This document shows positions 1 to 12,206 of a stretch of DNA of 64,000 nt, in pieces (positions within the stretch are counted from its first letter, which is position 1; every line of letters starts with the position of its first letter). The stretch is from Trichomonas vaginalis G3 (lineage: Eukaryota; Parabasalia; Trichomonadida; Trichomonadidae), in the NCBI RefSeq assembly GCF_026262505.1, contig NC_067208.1, positions 3,915,962 through 3,979,961 on the forward strand, read 5' to 3'. The translations under genes were made by a program, and so were the position numbers. The notes below the pieces were generated by a model. It was not told where the DNA came from. It ran no database searches and was given only the letters and a program-made list of their open reading frames with translations.

Positions 1-714
1 AACATTTTGTTCTCCATTTGATACTGAGTCTAAATCTCGATTTTTGAATTTTCTTCTTTCCAAATTTCTTTTTTCCAAATTAGAAGTTTAATTCAAATTT
101 TCAATAGTTTATATATTTTCTCAAACCGTCTCAGATTTTCTCACTTTTTAGGGATTTTCTCTCAAAATATACAAAAATAGTAATATCAATACATGTGTCT
201 AATATACTTTAAAACCATCGTGACAAAATTCAAAAACGAAGAGTTCTTCTCTCCAAATTTTTTTCAAAATCAAAAAAATGAGATAAAAAAGTACGTTTGG
301 AAAATTCATTTTTAGCATTTTAGGAATTTTCTCACTTTTCTTCCAAATTGACATCCTTAATATTTCTCAATTATTTACAATTTATGTCATTCTCAAAAGA
401 TCTGTTTTGAATAAAAAGTAAATTTTTGAGAAAAGATGATTAAAATACTTCTTAAAGCTTATTTTATAATTATTTGCGCTATTAAATTTTAAAAATATTG
501 TTAATTCAAGACGTTAAATTTCAAAAATAGCTGAAATGGCAGTTCTGTATATATGTACTGCTTTTGATTGGCCTTTGTATGCTGTTCTTTAAATGAAACT
601 AGAAATTATTGTTTGTTGATTATTGAAAAAACGTCGCATTACAACATTTATGTAAAACTTCATTAAAATTGTGATAATTTAGTCATGAAATACAAAATAA
701 CAATAATATTTTTA
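1..714. other. AT-rich stretch without a gene
   Basis: No open frame of convincing composition and no RNA gene is seen. The last tens of bases are the 3' flank of the minus-strand katanin-like gene. Short runs of T and A dominate. Confidence 0.6.
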
Positions 715-2352
715 TTAAACAAACAAAGCTGAATATTCATTCAAAATTTGTCGGGCAGTTTCAGCATATTCTTCATTGGAATTCTTGACCTTAGTTAGCA
801 TTGGTTTTATTGATGCCAAAGCACCAACCATTTCTTTATATTCATCTCCTTTTTCCTCATCATCCAAAAATTGAGCTCCGAACATTTGCAAAATCACTTC
901 TACTGTAGAAACAGCTATTTCAGCATCCTCTATAAAAGCAAGTGCTGCTATTCGAATAACAACAGGAGCTGACTTAATATTTAAACAATCAACTTTTAAG
1001 CGAATAATGCCAAGTAAATCAGCTGCTAAATCTTCTCTACTATCTATGATCTTCTGTAGAGTATCATCAAGACCTGACATTGTAATCATATCGTTAATAG
1101 AACATAATTTGCTGTATTTGTTCGTAAGAAACTGCATGGAGTCACTGCGACCTTCCTTGTATAGTTCGAATGTTTTGTTTTTTGGTTTCTTCTTTTTCGT
1201 GGAGATATTAAAGTGAAATATTCCAGTTTCTTCTGGTTTTAAAGTCGTATTTGAAGAAATAGTTGTTGACGTTGAATTAGAGCGCGAAGACGATGCTGTT
1301 GACGTTTTTCGTGATCTTTCTACAGAAGAAGGTCTTATTTCGTCTAAATCAAGTAATCGAGGTGTTTTAACTTGAACCGATCTTTCAATCTCGCCTTTGC
1401 CAATTGCATGAACTCCCACATTGGCAAATATGTATGGTTTGAACGAATCTTTTCTTAATCTGTCTATAAGAATTCTATCTCCGGAAGAAGAAGCAATAGT
1501 CATTGTAACGTTGTTTATTGCGATGTCATCTATCTTGTCGAAGCCTAATGGCATGTAATCGTGTAGTTTAACCGGTTCCCAAGTAGCAGTTTTTAAATAA
1601 TCTTTTGATGCTGCAAATATGAGTCCATCTTCAGATTGGAAGCGAATAATTTCAATAGATGATGAATCTAATGGTATTTCATCTGCCTTTATCTCTTCAC
1701 ATTTTTGAGTATCGAAGAAATGAATAGATTTATCAGCGCTTCCTGCAGCAATAAGTTGCCTTGTTGCATGGAATTCAACAGTAAGAACAGCATCTTGGAA
1801 ACAATCGAACTTGGCTACTTGTCTTGTAGAAGTTAAATCAAAAACTTTAACTGTTCTGTCATTACCAGCAGTTGCAGCGTAACGACCGTCTGATGATATA
1901 GCTATATGGTTGATAGTGCCCTTATGCGCACTGAACATCTGTAATGGTCTTCTCATTTGAGTTGATAATAGCAGTAATTTACCATCTGCGCCACCTGAAA
2001 GTACGATGGAATGATTAGTTGGATGAGCACATAAAGCAGTGACAGATGATTTATGTGCAATCCACTGATTTACACACCTAGAATCTTTTATATCGAAAAT
2101 CATCACCGTTCCTTCTGTGTTTCCGCACAAAAGTAAATTATCTTTATGAGAGAATTCCATTGCCGTTATTTTTATTTTGAATGGTCCTAATGTGTTTTTG
2201 GGTTTATTTGACCCAATTGACCACAAATTTATTAGAAAATCTTGTCCAGTTGACGCGAACTGCTCGCCCGTGTCTCTGTTAAGCCGGACCATCTCCACGC
2301 GACCATCATGCGCAATGATGTTGTGCAAATTCTCCAGCTCTCGATTTTCCAT
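715..2352 (-). CDS. Katanin p80 (WD40) subunit-like protein
   Basis: 545 residues. The first roughly 300 residues hold about six WD40 repeats, with motifs such as NDRTVKVFDL, ADGKLLLLS and ADKSIHFFD. A low-complexity Ser/Thr linker (about 340-375) follows. The last 140 residues, from about 405, form a helical region beginning FLTNKYSKL that resembles the con80 domain. WD40 plus con80 is the architecture of the regulatory p80 (B1) subunit of katanin, which binds the p60 AAA ATPase, targets it to microtubules and helps sever them. In a flagellated trichomonad a role at basal bodies or the spindle is plausible, but inferred. The stop TAA is followed at once by TAAAA, fitting the trichomonad poly(A) signal. 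The start is the first Met. Other WD40 proteins are possible, but the C-terminal domain favours katanin. Confidence 0.75.
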   Translation of the reverse strand: MENRELENLHNIIAHDGRVEMVRLNRDTGEQFASTGQDFLINLWSIGSNKPKNTLGPFKIKITAMEFSHKDNLLLCGNTEGTVMIFDIKDSRCVNQWIAHKSSVTALCAHPTNHSIVLSGGADGKLLLLSTQMRRPLQMFSAHKGTINHIAISSDGRYAATAGNDRTVKVFDLTSTRQVAKFDCFQDAVLTVEFHATRQLIAAGSADKSIHFFDTQKCEEIKADEIPLDSSSIEIIRFQSEDGLIFAASKDYLKTATWEPVKLHDYMPLGFDKIDDIAINNVTMTIASSSGDRILIDRLRKDSFKPYIFANVGVHAIGKGEIERSVQVKTPRLLDLDEIRPSSVERSRKTSTASSSRSNSTSTTISSNTTLKPEETGIFHFNISTKKKKPKNKTFELYKEGRSDSMQFLTNKYSKLCSINDMITMSGLDDTLQKIIDSREDLAADLLGIIRLKVDCLNIKSAPVVIRIAALAFIEDAEIAVSTVEVILQMFGAQFLDDEEKGDEYKEMVGALASIKPMLTKVKNSNEEYAETARQILNEYSALFV

Positions 2353-3826
2353 TGAAATTTTATTTTCAAACGTTCATTTTCAGGATTTTATGATATGGCA
2401 AATTTGTCTCAGTAAAGCAAAGGTTTAAATGTAATAAACAGATTGCTCATGCGATTTATGACTATTATCAGTAGTAATGTTTATTCAAAAGTCAATCTCT
2501 ATACAATCAAATTTTCAAACAAAGGAATGAAAGAAATGAGTAAAAATTTATCGAGATTACATTATAGGTAAATGTAATTCTTTATCGAATACTACCGAAA
2601 CTCTTTTTATGTCAAATATCTCGAATATTACGAAAATGAGATCGAATATCTAATAAGTATGCTAGAGTATCATAAAATAAAGTTTATGTATCATTCGTAG
2701 AGAAGAAGTATTTCGAGATTTGATAGGATTTTAAGAAACATATATTATAAAGTTTTCATTCTGAATATAAAACAATAAGAATATGTATTTCCATCTACTG
2801 TTAAGTAGAATTTGTTTAGATAATTCCTTTGAAAATAGCTAAATTGTAAGTATAATCATATTGTGCTGTAATTCGATGAAGTTGGCATGCAGAGCACTAA
2901 CATAGCCCTCAGAAAGCAAAATGGATGCATTTCTCGATCTTTGATTTTTCCAAAAAAATTCGAAAAATCAAAATATCAGAACAAAATACAAATGAATTTA
3001 TTATAAAAATGTATTTTTCGAATTTTTTTGACGGTTTTATTATTTGAATCTTTATAACTCGGTATTTAAACAATTTTAATTTATTAAAAATCAGTAAAAT
3101 ACTATTATTTTAATCAAATATAAATAATCTAACTTTAAATATTCAATTGTTATGATCTATGATTAATGAATTTATATTAACTCTCAATCTTCACTTACAA
3201 CTGAAAGAAAATCAAATTTATAGCTTTTAGGCTGTTCTGTTATAAACCTAATTCCCACTTAGCCCGATATTTTTTTAGTGTAGTCTATTGCAAATTTTCA
3301 GAAGTGGTCAGATTTAAACTATATCAATAGGAGCTATATACTCCACTACTATTGGGTGATAGAATAGTTGATAGATTTGTTCATTTAATTCAGTATTTTT
3401 TCCATTTCAAATTACAATTTCTTTTTAACTCATCACCGCCGTCATAACAATAAGATTGTGTAGTAGATCAGATTCTCTCACATTTACCAAATAAATTTTA
3501 CATGTAAAATTAGAATCGATCTTAGATGTTATTTTTAACGTAATACCCCTAAAAAGAATACAGAGTTCGATATTATTTGAACGATACTTCAATATACTTT
3601 AGAAAGATTTTAAATCTTTTAATGAATTTGCAATTTCATTTTTCAGTTAATTTCATCTGAATAGTAATTCTGTGCTCTGGTTAATCAGGATCATTTCCCA
3701 TTTGTTACGGTTCTAATCTTTTAAAACAGATCTTTATTCTTAGTTAGAATATTATCAAATTTTGAACTTAAGGTATGAAAAAAAGGTATTTAAATAAATA
3801 AGATGTAAAACAATGGTAACATTTAT
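2353..3826. other. Intergenic, no gene seen
   Basis: About 1.5 kb of AT-rich sequence between two minus-strand genes. I see no open frame with coding character, no tRNA and no clear repeat. Confidence 0.55.
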
Positions 3827-4325
<499 letters not shown>

Positions 4326-4742
4326 ATGGCTCGTACAAAACAGACAGCTAGAAAGTCCACAGGTGGCAAGACCCCACGTAAGTCCCTCGGTGCCAAGGCC
4401 GCTCGTAAGTCAACACCAACAATCGATTCCCAGGGCGCTAAGAAGCAGCACCGTTTCCGCCCAGGTACAGTCGCTCTTCGTGAAATCCGTAAGTACCAGA
4501 AGTCCACAGATCTCCTTATCCGTAAGCTCCCATTCCAGCGTCTCGTCAGAGAAATCGCTTCTGGCTTCCGTGGTGATCTTCGTTTCCAGTCCTCTGCTAT
4601 CGCTGCCCTCCAGGAAGCTTCTGAAGCTTACCTTGTCGGCCTCTTCGAAGACACAAACCTTTGCGCTATCCATGCTAACCGTGTTACAATTATGGAACGT
4701 GATGTTCAACTTGCTCAGCGCATCCGTGGTGAGCGTAACTAA
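4326..4742 (+). CDS. Histone H3
   Basis: 138 residues, starting [20 protein letters not shown] and ending [17 protein letters not shown]. The tail lysines (K4, K9, K14, K18) and the histone fold are preserved. The region between tail and fold is divergent ([19 protein letters not shown]), as is usual for trichomonad H3. The frame is open further upstream, but the start at 4326 is fixed by the universal MARTK tail and by the initiator-like CCATT just before it. The stop overlaps TAAAC, a UAAA poly(A) signal. It shares a divergent promoter with H4. Confidence 0.98.
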   Translation: MARTKQTARKSTGGKTPRKSLGAKAARKSTPTIDSQGAKKQHRFRPGTVALREIRKYQKSTDLLIRKLPFQRLVREIASGFRGDLRFQSSAIAALQEASEAYLVGLFEDTNLCAIHANRVTIMERDVQLAQRIRGERN

Positions 4743-5081
4743 ACTTATTACTATTCTGGATTCTTTTTTAAATTATAAGTTTTTTCCCTTTATAAACCTC
4801 ATTTTTTGGTAAAAACGTTTCCATCAAATTGAGAATAAAGGTAATGGATTCACTTGATATATAGATAGACAATTCCATAGATAGAAATATGAATTAAAAA
4901 TTGAAAAATAATTTGATATTTTCAATTAGGTTGAGATATATGATCTCACACTAATGGAAACGAATAGATTCCTATCTAAGCTTAAATACCTTGTGAGAAA
5001 TCCCAATTTCGTAATTTCGAAAAAAAATTAAGTCTGAATAAAGAGAATTTTTACTAAAAATTCATGATGAAGAAATGTGAA
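4743..5081. other. Spacer between H3 and tRNA-Lys
   Basis: AT-rich 3' flank of the H3 gene and 5' flank of the tRNA. No further gene is seen. Confidence 0.6.
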
Positions 5082-5154
5082 GCCTGTGTAGCTCAACCGG
5101 ATAGAGCATAAGACTCTTAATCTTGGGGTTGCGGGTTCGAGTCCCGCCACTGGC
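5082..5154 (+). tRNA. tRNA-Lys (anticodon CUU)
   Basis: 73 bases fold into a cloverleaf. The acceptor is GCCTGTG against CACTGGC with one U-U mismatch at the fourth pair. The D arm is GCTC/GAGC. The anticodon arm is TAAGA/TCTTG with loop CTCTTAA, giving CTT at the anticodon. The variable loop is GGGTT. The T arm is GCGGG/CCCGC with loop TTCGAGT. The A and B boxes match internal RNA polymerase III promoters, and a T run follows directly. No intron is present. Confidence 0.95.
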
Positions 5155-5159
5155 TTTTT
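5155..5159 (+). terminator. RNA polymerase III terminator of tRNA-Lys
   Basis: A run of five T starts directly after the acceptor stem, so the discriminator base would be the first T. Pol III normally stops at four or more T. Confidence 0.75.
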
Positions 5160-7577
5160 GATTTTTCTTTTTTCATTTTCTCTTCAACTAACTGGAACTT
5201 GGTTTAGATCATGGCAATTTTTCGGTTTTTTATGATGTAAACTATCACACAGTTGAAGAAAGCTAGTTCTAATCTCTTTTGCTTCAAGACAAAGAAAATT
5301 AGAAATGTAATTTTGCAATTTTCATATTGGTATTCAGTTCTAACGGTGGAATGGTCATCAATTATCAAGAAGATTCAATCAATTATAAGTTGTTCTGATT
5401 ATTGGACAGGAAATAGAGAACTTGCTAAAAACTTATATTTCTTGTAGTTTCCAGTTGCAAACCTTGCGAACGGAGTAGGCTTAAGATGAAACAGTTTTGT
5501 GATTAGATAATCTTGATTAATAGGAATGTCATTTATGAAAAAAGCAGATTCTTGAAAGATGAACTGGTGCAGGTGTCGTATCCGTCACCTAAATTCCTTC
5601 TTTGTTCATTGAGACTGAACAATAATCAATTTTGTTGAGCAACGAACAAGATGAAGGAAATGAAATATTTTATGATTTCAGTTTGCAAACCGTTTTCACA
5701 TCTCTTCCACCTCTTCGAACGAAAACGGAAAATGCATTAGAGAGCTATAGGTACTGAACTTATATGGTTTTGGACAATGAAGTTGTAATTTGTGATTTTT
5801 ACACATCCACTTCATCCAGAATCAAACTTAACTCATTGAATGCATATAGTAATTTAATTGATCAATATTATATTTAATAGTGCTGTGTTAAAAACAATGG
5901 CAACTTGAAGAATGCAAGAAAAAGATTCAAAATCAAAACTAATTTACTTTGCTTTATATATGATACTTGAATAGTCTTTTTCTAGGAATGTGAGACATTC
6001 TTCTCGCTTATAGTTGCGAGCCCCTGACAAACAATGAATTCTCATCATAATTGTTTTTATGATATACTTCGGCCTAGTTTCAATAAGCATACATATACAT
6101 TATAGGATATTTTTATGAAATTGTCGGAGAATCAAATTAGATTCAAAATGAATTTTAAATTGAAAATAATAGCTTGAGACGTTTAGTAGAACCAAAGGAA
6201 ACCAATAGAAAATAACAAGAGAGTATCTATATTCATTATTTCATGAAATTGAATCACTAAATTGATTCAAGTTGAAATAAACACATAATTTGTATGAAAT
6301 TGTATGAACTTATCTCATCATATATGAAAATAGCTAAATGGCTTTGTGGTACTTATATTTTATACTTCGATGTGAATGCACACGGATATAAGTAACAGGA
6401 ATTATTCTATTACAGTATAACGCTGGATGGTAGACCACTTCATTAGATAAACAATCCAATCAAAGATATATTTCATATCTACCAATTAAATCTGATGTTG
6501 AGGAAGTTGATGGGATCAAGAGTAAATGAAAATCTGAATTAGTGTATGGAAGGAAGCATAATAAAACCATTTATCCATGTTTTGGATGGATATTTGTAAT
6601 TTGAGAAAAACAACAATCCCATAGAAAACCGGTTTGCTTCAATTTCGATGGCTAAAAAGTAAGTGAAAAGTGAATTATTACAAATTATAGATGATGTCTA
6701 AATCATTTATCTTTAAGTAATGAGTGAAGTATTGAGATTGAGAAAGTAGGTTTTTCTCAAAATTTGAAATAAAATTTAATAAATTAAAATTTAGCATATA
6801 CATCAGTATCACTTGATAATTGATTCAATAAAATCATGAATCCTTTGAAAAAATAAAAAAATTGAAATAAAAAATATTTAACCACTAACTAATTATGGAT
6901 ACTTTTGGAAAGTAAATTTTCAAAAATAACTTTTGAATCATCAATTTTTACATGATAAATTTAAAAAGATTTGGTTTCATTATCTCAGCAAATTATCAGA
7001 TGATTTATTATAAAAAAATTCAATAGCATCCAATAATTTGAGAAGCACCGAAAAATCATATGCAAAATATAATCACGGGCATCGAATGCAAATTCATCAA
7101 AATATACTAACTATTAATTTTATAGTATTTAATAATTTTATTTGAATTTTCTTTAACCAAATTGAGGGGTAATTCAAACTCTAATCAATAAAATCTTTCT
7201 TACACAATATATATCAAAGTGAACATTTCATATGTAGATAGTAATATATAGGGATAATACATATATATTCACTCTATAAATCCCATAATAATCAGATTTT
7301 TACCATAAATTGAACAAATCTCATCATTTTCATCGATCTTATGACTAACAATTATATGAAACTAAATAATTGCTTTAAGTAAATAATGACACTTTTATTC
7401 TTTCTCTTTAGACAAGTGTTTTCTTCTTGATCATCTTCTGGCCAAATTTTCTTTCTAAGAAAACTTCAAACTTCGATTGGCTTCTGATCTTCATATTCAT
7501 GTACAATGGCTTATGAGGCGTTCGTTGTAATATATTATACCGATAAATTCCTATGAAAAAAGGATGACCAAAATCAT
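5160..7577. other. 2.4-kb gene-poor spacer
   Basis: The longest open frame, about 64 residues near 5253-5447, has no recognisable content. I see no RNA gene, transposon end or clear repeat here. Confidence 0.55.
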
Positions 7578-7597
7578 CCTCTCAAATATTTGAGAGG
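7578..7597. repeat. 20-bp perfect palindrome upstream of the 7646 gene
   Basis: CCTCTCAAATATTTGAGAGG reads the same on both strands and lies 49 bases before the next start codon. It may be a binding site for a dimeric factor, or a remnant of the GAGAGG-containing repeats seen elsewhere in the window (20.5, 24.0, 54.8 kb). Confidence 0.7.
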
Positions 7598-7627
7598 CAT
7601 ATTGAATTTTATTTTGAGAAGGGTGGA

Positions 7628-7632
7628 TCACT
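7628..7632 (+). promoter_or_regulatory. Initiator (Inr) of the 7646 gene
   Basis: TCACT matches the trichomonad initiator TCA(+1)YW. Its A lies 16 bases before the ATG at 7646, the usual short leader. Confidence 0.7.
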
Positions 7633-7645
7633 TCTCTTCTTTCGA

Positions 7646-8380
7646 ATGTCACGCGCATCCTCTGCTCCATTAGAGTCCATGGATAACATTAAGGCATGTC
7701 TCAAAGGTTATTCCCGCCTCCTTAGACGTGATTTCTTAGCTATTCTTGTGAAGATGACCGCAAAAGAATTCGGAATCAGAACTGTTAGATGCGATTGGAG
7801 AACAAGGAAAGGTATGTTTGCATTCCTTCAGGGATCATGGGAAAGGTTCCATCCTCTTCTTAATCAACCAACTGTTTTTAATTGGTATTGCACAAACTTT
7901 GATTCAGCCGAGAAGCTCTTCTCCAACAGAAAGTTCGTCATGTTTATTTATGCCAATTGGAAACAATATGAGTCATTTTTGACCAATCCAAATACAATTC
8001 TTTGCATCAAATCCCATTCTAACGGTATCGAAACCCTTATTAACAGCCCATCTGTTCCTAAAGGTTTCGATTGGCTTGAATCAGAACCAGGAAAGTCAAT
8101 CCTCGAGATTGTTCATCACTTTAAGAATGGACAAGCAGGAAAATTTCACCAAGATGACATAGAAATTGCTTCCTCACCAGAAGAACAGACTCCAGAACCA
8201 ATGAAAGAATTGCAGCCAGAACCAGAACTTAATTTACAACCAGAAGCAGATGAAGATCATATCGACCTCGAATACGCTTTCTTCTTATATCCACAAGACT
8301 ATATGTTCGTAGACTTCAAAAAACCCATGCAGATAACACATATTGACGATCCATTCCTTATGGATGAATATTCACTCTAA
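7646..8380 (+). CDS. Unrecognised 244-residue protein with acidic C-terminus
   Basis: I do not recognise the family. Residues 1-70 are basic (CLKGYSRLLRRDF, CDWRTRKGMFAF), and the middle (70-165) is rich in aromatic residues with several Trp and Phe. From about 170 it becomes acidic and Pro/Glu-rich (PEEQTPEPMKELQPEPEL), ending in a second aromatic block. No signal peptide or membrane segment is seen. A basic head with an acidic tail would suit a nuclear or chromatin-associated protein, but this is only a composition argument. The start is supported by an initiator 16 bases upstream, and the stop TAAAAA contains the UAAA signal, so this is probably a real expressed gene. Confidence 0.75.
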   Translation: MSRASSAPLESMDNIKACLKGYSRLLRRDFLAILVKMTAKEFGIRTVRCDWRTRKGMFAFLQGSWERFHPLLNQPTVFNWYCTNFDSAEKLFSNRKFVMFIYANWKQYESFLTNPNTILCIKSHSNGIETLINSPSVPKGFDWLESEPGKSILEIVHHFKNGQAGKFHQDDIEIASSPEEQTPEPMKELQPEPELNLQPEADEDHIDLEYAFFLYPQDYMFVDFKKPMQITHIDDPFLMDEYSL

Positions 8381-9226
8381 AAACCTGTTTTTTATTCTTG
8401 CTTAAATTTCAAATATTTACAATTTTTGTAGATCATTCAATCGTCTCAAAATAATTTGAGATAAAAGATAGCCATCTTTATCCGCCCTATCATAAATTAA
8501 TCTAAAAAATAGATCTTCATATCGTATTCGATAGGTTCCGAAGATGATTCCAACATCAGTTAATATTTTTCAATAGTTTATTTTCATTCAGAAATCCTAA
8601 ATTTAAAATAAATGATTAGATATTGGATCTAAATATATTATTATTCGCTCTCTCAATTTTTTGACAGTTCGATTGTTCATTTTGTTATAATTGAATAGTT
8701 CTCAACTATTTGTTAGTCTTTTTATACGATCAAATCACATGCCTTTTCATAGTTTGATTTGGTGTAGTATTCGATCAAGAAATTCTCTCTAATAATTATT
8801 TTGATAAGGAAAATCCACGGCCACAGCTGCCCAGATCAGAAATATTAAATTATGTACATTTGTACATCATTATTCCAGCATAAAACATTGATTGTATGAC
8901 AATCAATAATTGTTAAATTCTTGATTGGTTAGTTTTGGAAAAATAGATGTTTTAGGTCATTTTAATTCCGAATATCAAAACTACAAATAACGCTTGCGCT
9001 CTTATCGGTACGAACAGTCAAAGTCGATTCGAACCTTTCGTGCATTATTACAACACCTATAACTACATCGGAACTTATTCAAAAAAGTCATTGAAGTAAG
9101 AAAAACATAAAATAAACATGGAAATAGTTATTTAATATTTGTAATCTAAAAGGATAGTTGCGTAACAAACAGAATTCGCTTTTGATGGCGCGGTAAGTAC
9201 GGATCTCTTGACCAAAAAGGATAGCG
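8381..9226. other. Intergenic, no gene seen
   Basis: AT-rich spacer. The minus-strand frame at 9088-9342 overlaps the end of the next gene out of frame and looks like a shadow. Confidence 0.55.
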
Positions 9227-9850
9227 CTATGGAGATTTGAATTTCCTTCTTGGATTAATCGCAGTTGAGATCTCTCTTGCCATTTTAATAGTATCATCAT
9301 TCCATTTATATTCATAGGGATCACCTTGAATTGATCGCTCAAATAGTGATGGAGTTTTTGGCAATTCTCTCTTTACAGGAGGGTGTGGATTAAATTTCGG
9401 TAGATTTTGAATAATCTCTTCCTGCCTAAGTCTGTTGAATAAATGCGTTGAATATCTATGTCTTGTTGTTAAAGGTGGATGACCTTTAAATTTTTTATAA
9501 GAATATTCAGATAAATCAGGTAGATCTATAGCAGGTGATTCTCTCGGATCATTTTGTTTTAAAAGATATGGACATAAAGGACGACATGGCAAACTTGTAT
9601 AATTATCATTGATTTTTATATCATAAATTGTTGGAGGAGCAGGTTCTTTTTTCTCCTCATACTTTTTATGAACATATAATTGACGCCTTGCTGTTTTAAG
9701 TTGTTTATATCGTGGTCCGTTATATTTTTTATTGGTTTTTGCGTTATAAAATGTAAGCCACTTACCATCTTTTTTGGATCTGAGGTCTATAGCTGTCCAG
9801 TTCGGGTGGTTTGCAAAAAAAGATTCTTTGATAACTTGAATTTCATCCAT
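9227..9850 (-). CDS. Unrecognised 207-residue basic protein
   Basis: The product starts MDEIQVIKESFFANHPNW and is rich in Lys, Arg, Pro and Tyr. It has short Pro-rich stretches (PAPPTIYD, PHPPVKRELPKTP) and no membrane segment or signal peptide. Residues 15-60 (NWTAIDLRSKKDGKWLTFYN) look like a small folded unit; the rest is probably extended. The scattered Pro/Tyr/Arg pattern resembles small microtubule- or axoneme-associated proteins, but I cannot name a family. No clear initiator is visible before the start. Codon use is like that of neighbouring host genes. Confidence 0.65.
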   Translation of the reverse strand: MDEIQVIKESFFANHPNWTAIDLRSKKDGKWLTFYNAKTNKKYNGPRYKQLKTARRQLYVHKKYEEKKEPAPPTIYDIKINDNYTSLPCRPLCPYLLKQNDPRESPAIDLPDLSEYSYKKFKGHPPLTTRHRYSTHLFNRLRQEEIIQNLPKFNPHPPVKRELPKTPSLFERSIQGDPYEYKWNDDTIKMAREISTAINPRRKFKSP

Positions 9851-10815
9851 TTACAAATAAAAAAAATTTCGTTGATAAAAAAATAAAATTTAAGAAAAAT
9901 TAATATCAAGGAATAATGATCTTTATAAATAATAATTTTATTTGGCTGTTTAAATTTTCCGAAATTGTAAATATTTCGTCATAATATTAGAATTCCTGAT
10001 AAAAATTAGAAAAAAATTTTCATTTTAAATCGAGAATCAAATTAAGTTCTGTTTTAAGCGATGAGCAGATGTTAAAATAAACTACGGTCAGATAGAAAAG
10101 ATTCACAGAGAATTTCCTTTTCGCCAATAGATTTGAGATCAGAAATTTGGAATTTATTATATAAATCAGAACTAATCGTGCCAAAATATCTTGAATTTCG
10201 TAAACTTTAAAATTATCTTGTAAAAATTAAATTCTGTAAGATTGGCTGGCCAATAATAATTTTTGGTGGATTATTTTTTATAAATCGTTTAATAAATTAT
10301 TATGTATACAGTTTATTAATTCGAAAATGCAATGAAATAATGAGATTGGTTCTAAAATTTTTCAGGGAACAGATGATGACTTCACTTTATATAAATATTC
10401 TGTTAACTACAAAGAAATACATAAAATGCATAAGAGGTGATTTATCTCTTCAATTTTGAGATCTAAAATTGTCAACTCGTATAATTGTTATATTAATGAT
10501 GTAATTAATATTAAGATTTATTTGAACAAAATTATTTCGGTTCCAATCAAAATTTTGTTTTTCAGACCCATTCAAATTAAACAATGATTTTTTCAATCAA
10601 TGTATAATTATACTATTTACATGAATTTAAGTCAGATCAAATAAAAAATCATCAAAAAGTATCCAAAAAGTCATTTTTTTTGTCATCTTGTTTTCTAAAT
10701 GGGAAATAACCATCTATAAAATAACACAGGACAAAGGGGTTAATGTTCCGTTATAAAATTCTTTCAAACAATTTGTTTCAATTTTTTTGGCCCAAAAATT
10801 TTTTATAATTTTTTA
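9851..10815. other. Intergenic, no gene seen
   Basis: AT-rich spacer between divergent genes. No repeat or RNA gene is recognised. Confidence 0.55.
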
Positions 10816-11601
10816 ATGTCGACAAAGCAACGCTACATTCAACAGAAGATTTTATCATCCTCTCAGAACTCTAGCACCGAGATCTGTTATGATCAAATGG
10901 AAAAGCGCACCGTTGTACTTAAAAAATTTCCGAAAAATGTAAAACCACTCGATCGCTTCTTAGAAGAGGTTAATGCTCAAGCATTTATCTCCAGTACCGG
11001 CGTCATACAGACATATTCTGCTTTTGAGGAAAATGACAATTATGTCTTAGTGATGGAAGCCGGAAAAACCAATTTGATGGACATAATTAAACACGGTTGC
11101 CTTTCTGAAACGCTAGTTAAGAGCTTATTACCAAATGTTCTTGTCGGATTAAAAGATCTACACTCGAATCACATCGTCCACAATGATGTCAAGCCAGAAA
11201 ACATAGTCCTCTGCCTTGATGGTAAGATGAAAATTATAGATTTCGATTTAGCGACAATCCATGATAAAGAAAAATGTAATTATGAACACGGAGTTTTCGG
11301 AACATGGCCATATATGTCACCAGAAGTTGTTGACGGAGGCGACCACACAGAAAAGGTCGACGTTTGGTCCATGGGAGTTGTCATGTATGTTGCTTTGACA
11401 GGTGTTTTACCATTTAAAGCACCGAACCAAACAACCTACTTAGATAATGTCAAGCAGCAACCATTTAATAAGATATTACTTGAGAAAGTTCATTGTTCTC
11501 GTCAATTAATTGATCTAATTTCAACAATGCTCACAAAGGATCCTGCAAAACGCCCTACGATTAGCCAGTGCTTGAAGCATGAATGGTTCAATTCGTATTA
11601 A
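10816..11601 (+). CDS. Ser/Thr protein kinase-like protein (CAMK-like) with altered catalytic motifs
   Basis: 261 residues, essentially only a kinase domain. The beta-3 lysine is in VVLKKF (about residue 36). The catalytic loop is HNDVKPENI (122-130), with Asn in place of the Arg of HRD. The metal-binding motif is DFD (142-144) instead of DFG. The activation segment ends GTWPYMSPE (162-170), and subdomain IX is VDVWSMGVV. The C-lobe ends in KDPAKRPTISQCLKHEWF, typical of the CAMK group. The glycine-rich loop is not recognisable: residues 11-25 contain no Gly. Asp124, Lys126, Asn129 and Asp142 are kept, so catalysis remains possible, but weak activity or a scaffold role is equally possible. 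Confidence 0.85.
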   Translation: MSTKQRYIQQKILSSSQNSSTEICYDQMEKRTVVLKKFPKNVKPLDRFLEEVNAQAFISSTGVIQTYSAFEENDNYVLVMEAGKTNLMDIIKHGCLSETLVKSLLPNVLVGLKDLHSNHIVHNDVKPENIVLCLDGKMKIIDFDLATIHDKEKCNYEHGVFGTWPYMSPEVVDGGDHTEKVDVWSMGVVMYVALTGVLPFKAPNQTTYLDNVKQQPFNKILLEKVHCSRQLIDLISTMLTKDPAKRPTISQCLKHEWFNSY

Positions 11602-12206
11602 CTCTTATAGATTTTTTATATTAGTTATCGGTATTTTTTCATGTTTAATAAATCTTGTTTGAATCTGATTTATTGCTAATTACTTCTTTTTTATTATTGA
11701 CTGTGTCGATTTAACAAATTAATAAGGATATCTTTGAAATTGATTTGCATATTAACCCCAAAGCCTTACCTTAAGAACTAATCACTTAGTATTTAAGTGA
11801 AATGTATTGATCTATCCTCACCAATGGCCTAATTATTGTGATTTTTAAATGATCGCATTGTTTTGAATTTATTACTCTGCTCAACTTTTTTTCTTCTATG
11901 AGAATCATTGTCAACCATTTTTAAGATTATTTTATAACTAAGTCTTCATGATACTGAGTTCTTCATTATAAATATCTCAATTGATTAATAAAATATTGAT
12001 TTGAGCTAAAATACATTTCAATAATGAATAAACACAAGATAGGCAATCAAAGCCAAGCATTTCTGGCATATCAAAGTCACAATAGAGAAATTTATAAAAC
12101 TGTTATTTTGATTGCCATTTTGGATAACTCAGTATATCAACTATACTCCTTCTTAATTTAACAATAGTTCAGTTAAAAACACACTTGTTGAGCTGAGGGT
12201 AATTCA
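11602..12206. other. Intergenic, no gene seen
   Basis: Spacer between the kinase and BEACH genes. No feature is recognised. Confidence 0.55.

Noticed and set aside
4363-4812. Long alternative frame over H3
   Set aside because: A shadow of the H3 gene in another frame with Ser/Val-rich noise composition.
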